From assembly GCA_017550965.1 (NCBI GenBank), contig JAFZNK010000300.1, positions 1-64,000 on the forward strand: a stretch of DNA of 64,000 nt. The letters run 5' to 3'. Source of the DNA: Thermoguttaceae bacterium (GTDB taxonomy: Bacteria; Planctomycetota; Planctomycetia; Pirellulales; Thermoguttaceae). The translations under genes and the position numbers were made by a program. The notes below the pieces were generated by a model, which did no database searches, was not told the origin of the DNA, and saw nothing but the letters and a program-made list of their open reading frames with translations. Positions 60,296-64,000 of this stretch are shown here, piece after piece (position 1 is the first letter of the stretch; every line of letters starts with the position of its first letter).

Positions 60296-61726
60296 ATGCA
60301 AAATCGTTTGAATTACGACAATCCATTGATTGAACGTTACGCGTCTCGCGAAATGTGCGAACACTTCGGACCGCAAAAAAAATTCTCCACATGGCGTAAA
60401 CTCTGGGTAGCGTTGGCAGAAGCGGAACATGAACTGGGACTTCCCGTTGCGCAAGAACAGATCGACGAATTAAAGGCTCATATCGACGATATCGACTTCG
60501 ACGTCGCCGCAGAATACGAAAAGAAGCTCCGACACGACGTTATGGCTCACGTCCATACTTACGGCGACGTTTGTCCTAACGCGCGCGCCGTGATTCACCT
60601 CGGCGCGACAAGTTGTTACGTTACGGACAACGGCGACTGCATTCTTTATCGCGACGCGTTAAAAATGATTCGCGATCGTCTCGTCGTCGTCATTGACCGT
60701 CTTGCAAAATTCGCCGAGCAATACCGCGCGCTTCCTTGTCTCGGCCTGACTCACCTTCAACCGGCGCAACCGACGACTGTCGGCAAACGCGCGACGCTTT
60801 GGACTTACGATCTTGTCACGGACTTGGAAGACCTTGAGTATCGCATTGCCAACATGAAAACGTTGGGCAATAAAGGCACGACGGGAACTCAGGCAAGCTT
60901 CTTAAAGCTTTTCGACGGCGATCACGCCAAAGTTCGCGCGCTCGAACAACTTGTCTGCGATAAAATTGGTTTCGACAAGCCGTTTGCCGTCACCGGTCAG
61001 ACGTATCCGCGTAAACTTGACGCGCAAATACTGGACGTTCTTTCGAGGATCGCGCAAAGCGCTCACAAATTCGGAACGGACATGCGCATCCTGGCGAACA
61101 AAAAAGAACTGGAAGAACCGTTCGAGAAGAATCAAATCGGTTCAAGCGCAATGGCGTACAAACGCAATCCGATGCGTTGCGAACGAGTTTGTTCGCTCGC
61201 TCGATTCGTTATGAGTTTGCAATCAAGTCCGGCGATGACGATCGCTACTCAATGGATGGAGCGAACTCTGGACGACAGCGCTAATCGCCGCCTTTCGATC
61301 CCTCAGGCTTTTCTGGCGATCGACGCCATTTTGATCATTATGCAAAACGTCGTCGAAAATATCGTGGTCTATCCTAAAGTGATCGAAAAGAACCTCCGCG
61401 CCGAACTTCCGTTCATGGCCACAGAAAATATTCTTATGGCGGCGGTCGAAGCAGGCGGCGATCGACAAGATCTTCACGAACACATTCGTCAACACAGCGT
61501 CGCCGCTTCTAACGTCGTTAAGATTGAGGGCGGAGAAAACGACCTTCTGGAACGCTTACGAAACGACCCGGCTTTCGACAAAGTCGATATTGACGCGGAA
61601 ATGTCGCCCGAGAAGTTCGTAGGACGAGCGCCCGAACAAGTCGAAGAGTTCATTCAGGAGATCGTCGAACCAATTCGCAAGCGTTATGCCGACGTCGCCG
61701 TCGCGCAAACGGAGCTTCGCGTTTGA
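60296..61726 (+). CDS. purB: Adenylosuccinate lyase
   Basis: 476 aa, a normal length. The enzyme cleaves adenylosuccinate and SAICAR with release of fumarate in purine synthesis. Landmarks: [20 protein letters not shown] (about 84-103, with the GATS motif after it in [11 protein letters not shown]), [17 protein letters not shown]-type segment ([16 protein letters not shown]), TGTQASFL, and the fumarase/aspartase signature [17 protein letters not shown] (about 280-297). The ATG at 60296 has AAAGG 11 nt upstream; the frame is open slightly further. aroC begins 33 nt after the stop and is likely co-transcribed. Confidence 0.97.
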   Translation: MQNRLNYDNPLIERYASREMCEHFGPQKKFSTWRKLWVALAEAEHELGLPVAQEQIDELKAHIDDIDFDVAAEYEKKLRHDVMAHVHTYGDVCPNARAVIHLGATSCYVTDNGDCILYRDALKMIRDRLVVVIDRLAKFAEQYRALPCLGLTHLQPAQPTTVGKRATLWTYDLVTDLEDLEYRIANMKTLGNKGTTGTQASFLKLFDGDHAKVRALEQLVCDKIGFDKPFAVTGQTYPRKLDAQILDVLSRIAQSAHKFGTDMRILANKKELEEPFEKNQIGSSAMAYKRNPMRCERVCSLARFVMSLQSSPAMTIATQWMERTLDDSANRRLSIPQAFLAIDAILIIMQNVVENIVVYPKVIEKNLRAELPFMATENILMAAVEAGGDRQDLHEHIRQHSVAASNVVKIEGGENDLLERLRNDPAFDKVDIDAEMSPEKFVGRAPEQVEEFIQEIVEPIRKRYADVAVAQTELRV

Positions 61727-61759
61727 TTAGCGCGACTGTCTCGCATTCTGGGAGATAAT

Positions 61760-62920
61760 ATGCTAACCTATAAAACCGCAGGGGAGTCTCACGGTAAAGG
61801 AATAGCCGCGTTCGTCGACGGGTTCCCGGCGGGAGTTCCTCTGGATTCCAATTTTATCGACGGCGAACTGGCGCGACGCCAAGGCGGATACGGTCGAGGC
61901 GGTCGTCAAAAGATCGAAACGGATTCGGTCGAAATACTAACGGGGATTCTCCATGGAGCAAGCATGGGGGCCCCAATCTTGCTCTGGGTAAAAAACAGAG
62001 ATTATAAGTTAGAGTCGACGCCCGATTTAACGCGTCCGCGTCCGGGACACGGCGATCTGACGGGATCCGTCAAATATGGTTGCGCGATTCGCCCCATACT
62101 GGAACGTTCCAGCGCCAGAGAAACTGCGGGACGCGTCGCGGCCGGCGCGCTTGCTCGTTTGTTGCTGCGTGAGATCGGCGTCGAGGTAGTCGGTTACGTT
62201 TCGCAAATTGGAAACGTCGACATGACGCCGGCGTCCGACGTTCTTAATCAATCTCCGCAAACTTTACTGAGCGTCCGCAATTCAAGTTCCGTTTACTCGT
62301 TGCGCAAAGACGCCGATCCAACGGCGGAACAAGCGATCGACGAAGCGATCGCCGTTGGCGACACGCTTGGCGGAATCATAGAAGCTCGCGTTTTTGGCGT
62401 TCCGTTCGGCTTGGGAACTCACGCTCAATGGTCCTCTAAACTCGACGGTAAAATCGCGCAGGCGACGTCTGCAATTCAGGCAATTAAGGGGGTCGAAATT
62501 GGAGACGGCTTCGCGCTCGCTTCCCAACCGGGCTCTTTGGCGCATGACGAAATACTTTGGAACGAATCGCAACGAGTTTCTCGTAGTCTCGGCTTTGTTC
62601 GTCCAACCAATCATGCCGGCGGCCTTGAAGCGGGGATGACAAACTCTCAGCCAATTGTCGTTCGAGCCGCAATGAAGCCGATCCCAACGCTCCGCAAACC
62701 GTTGCGGTCGGTTGACCTGGATTCCAAAGAATCGGTCGAAGCTTCCTTTGAACGAAGCGACGCATGCGCCGTGTCAGCGGCAAGCGTCGTCCTGGAAAAC
62801 GTCGTCGCGTTTGAAATTGCGGCGGCAGTCGTTGAAAAGTTCGGGGGAGATTCTCTGGACGAAATCAAAGAACGGCTGGAGCTGTTTGAAAAAAGCGCGG
62901 CAAAACGTCTTGGCGCATGA
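61760..62920 (+). CDS. aroC: Chorismate synthase
   Basis: 386 aa. It converts 5-enolpyruvylshikimate 3-phosphate to chorismate, with reduced FMN. The N-terminus TYKTAGESHGKGIAAFVDGF holds the family GESHG motif; RRQGGYGRGGRQKIETDSVE, RPGHGDLTGSVKYG and ERSSARETAGRVAAGALARL are further signatures, and GGLEAGMTNSQPIVVRAAMK and SDACAVSAASVVLENVVAFE close the core. GGGAG lies 6 nt before the ATG. It follows purB by 33 nt. Whether FMN reduction is built in cannot be told here. Confidence 0.97.
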   Translation: MLTYKTAGESHGKGIAAFVDGFPAGVPLDSNFIDGELARRQGGYGRGGRQKIETDSVEILTGILHGASMGAPILLWVKNRDYKLESTPDLTRPRPGHGDLTGSVKYGCAIRPILERSSARETAGRVAAGALARLLLREIGVEVVGYVSQIGNVDMTPASDVLNQSPQTLLSVRNSSSVYSLRKDADPTAEQAIDEAIAVGDTLGGIIEARVFGVPFGLGTHAQWSSKLDGKIAQATSAIQAIKGVEIGDGFALASQPGSLAHDEILWNESQRVSRSLGFVRPTNHAGGLEAGMTNSQPIVVRAAMKPIPTLRKPLRSVDLDSKESVEASFERSDACAVSAASVVLENVVAFEIAAAVVEKFGGDSLDEIKERLELFEKSAAKRLGA

Positions 62921-62933
62921 TCCTTTCGCCTAC

Positions 62934-62973
62934 AAAAACGCTTCGTCGCTCAATTCAGAACGACGAAGCGTTT
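62934..62973 (-). terminator. Terminator between aroC and the symporter
   Basis: 13-bp stem AAACGCTTCGTCG/CGACGAAGCGTTT with a 12-nt loop. The minus strand has five T's after it, so it fits the symporter gene best and may also slow aroC transcripts. Confidence 0.8.
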
Positions 62974-63002
62974 GGGGAACGTATTCTTCTATCTGACCCG
63001 TC

Positions 63003-64000
63003 TCATTTCTGTTCTTGCGCGTCTTCTGTCAAAACGTCCGTTCCGTTATTAACGGATATTCTTTCCATTTTCTTCCACGAAGCGAAGAGTATCCAAGCGC
63101 TAACGACAGTAACGACCAATAGCGCGCAGGCGTTTGTATAACTGCCGTAAAGTAGAGAACCGACGGTAAAAAGCGAACAGTAAATCGCTATGCATCCGAC
63201 AAAACTGCATAAAATTCCCATGGGAACGGGCCATTTATCGTTCGCGCCCTCAAGAGAAACGCCGTCTTTCTTCGCTTGCTCGTAGACCTTCTTCCAACCG
63301 GGTCCTCCGGCGCGAGTCTTACGCACAAAAGCGTACAACGTTTCTTTGGAATCAGGGGGAGTAAGGTACGTTACAAGCAACCATCCAATCGTCGTAAGAG
63401 CCACGCTAAAAACAAGTTGATAGCCGCTATTACTCAGCCAGGAATTCTTAAACGCCTCTTCGGTCATGCCAAAACACTTGCAACATACGGAGGCGTGCCA
63501 CAATTGAAAATAAATCGCAGTGGGAAACGCGAAACACATCGCGGCGATTTCACTATAAGCGTTAATACGCCACCAGAACCAGCGCAACAGGAAAAGCAAT
63601 CCTGTGCCCGCGCCGATAAGAAGAAGAATTTCAAACGCTTGCAAAGCGTTTCGCAAGGTCAACGCCAAAAGACATGCGGCGATCATCAAGCCGATCGTCC
63701 AAACGCGTCCGATTAGAACCAACTTCTTTTCGGGCGCGTTCGGATTGACAAAACGCTTATAAAAATCGTTGACCATATACGACGAGCCAAGATTGAGGTG
63801 CGTGGCGATCGTCGACATATACGCGGCAAATAAAGACGCGACAACGATTCCCAGTATTCCGTGAGGCAACATCGTCATCATTGCCGGATACGCCAAATCG
63901 TCGTCCATTTTAACGCCTTCGGGCAGCGAGGGAAACGCCTCTTTCAACGCGTCCAAATTAGGAAAGACTACAATCGACGCGAGCGCGACAAGAATCCACG
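63003..64000 (-). CDS. Sodium:solute symporter (SSS family), C-terminal part (cut by window edge)
   Basis: The frame is open to the window edge (332 codons seen); the protein starts beyond 64000. Several membrane helices are visible, for example GILGIVVASLFAAYMSTIAT and IGAGTGLLFLLRWFWW. The segment ATHLNLGSSYMVNDFYKRFV is the typical SSS motif after the sodium-site helix, where the T and following residues line the second sodium site. The cytoplasmic loop near the C-terminus (KTRAGGPGWKKVYEQAKKDG) and two last helices are common in the planctomycete and Bacteroidota members related to sugar or sialic acid carriers. The substrate is unknown. A strong terminator follows. Confidence 0.9.
   Translation of the reverse strand, partial: WILVALASIVVFPNLDALKEAFPSLPEGVKMDDDLAYPAMMTMLPHGILGIVVASLFAAYMSTIATHLNLGSSYMVNDFYKRFVNPNAPEKKLVLIGRVWTIGLMIAACLLALTLRNALQAFEILLLIGAGTGLLFLLRWFWWRINAYSEIAAMCFAFPTAIYFQLWHASVCCKCFGMTEEAFKNSWLSNSGYQLVFSVALTTIGWLLVTYLTPPDSKETLYAFVRKTRAGGPGWKKVYEQAKKDGVSLEGANDKWPVPMGILCSFVGCIAIYCSLFTVGSLLYGSYTNACALLVVTVVSAWILFASWKKMERISVNNGTDVLTEDAQEQK

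Overview
The window comes from a planctomycete, most likely of the Pirellulales and possibly a gut-associated lineage. The family-level call is inference. The evidence is a planctomycete-type export motif (FETLETRDLLALT) on a giant surface protein, many secreted families I know mainly from planctomycetes (YdjY-domain protein, DUF6807/PmoA-like, SH3-like secreted proteins, Cys-rich secreted protein), abundant Ser/Thr kinases fused to WD40/TPR or to long extracytoplasmic domains, an FHA-sigma54 activator, diphosphate-type phosphofructokinase, and outer-membrane proteins (BamA, TolC-like, OprP-like porin) that show a diderm envelope. I recognised no phage, insertion sequence, CRISPR array or rRNA. 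The DNA reads as ordinary chromosome.

Layout. 1-2985 (minus): a likely operon of an uncharacterised 554-aa protein, a YdjY-domain protein and an HtrA-type protease cut by the window edge. 2986-4996: a 1-kb hairpin-rich gap, a DNA-binding protein with a degenerate receiver domain, then a second gap. 4997-9229 (plus): dtd and a Pmp-like beta-helix surface protein with its own promoter and terminator. 9330-13388 (minus): GH-A-like hydrolase, lipoprotein, SpoU methyltransferase, TPR membrane protein. 13679-21376 (plus): soluble histidine kinase, a 60-aa membrane protein with a long leader, a coiled-coil protein, a DUF6807 protein and a zinc-ribbon/kinase/TPR/WD40 protein. 21448-27173: GNAT acetyltransferase, BtaA-like DUF3419 enzyme, GH38-like protein. 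27175-43740 (minus): TolC-like channel, PD40/haem-motif lipoprotein, acidic porin, secreted TIM-barrel hydrolase, FHA-sigma54 activator, membrane Ser/Thr kinase, xylA, cysC, tsaB. 44054-54065: SH3-like secreted protein, histidine kinase plus HTH-receiver regulator, pfp, bamA. 54147-64000: GntP permease, small exported protein, Cys-rich secreted protein behind a structured leader, thioredoxin-fold exported protein, tandem tRNA-Pro genes, purB, aroC and a truncated sodium:solute symporter.

Functionally the region mixes housekeeping (tRNA editing and modification, purine and chorismate synthesis, sulfate activation, glycolysis), envelope biogenesis and surface proteins, carbohydrate use (three hydrolase-like proteins, DUF6807, xylose isomerase, gluconate permease) and phosphorylation-based signalling (two soluble histidine kinases, two HTH-receiver proteins, two Ser/Thr kinases, one FHA reader). 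The most unusual items are a compact three-way-junction RNA element before the Cys-rich gene, the pseudo-receiver paralogue, a roughly 220-residue insertion inside the last POTRA domain of BamA, and the Pmp-like surface protein.
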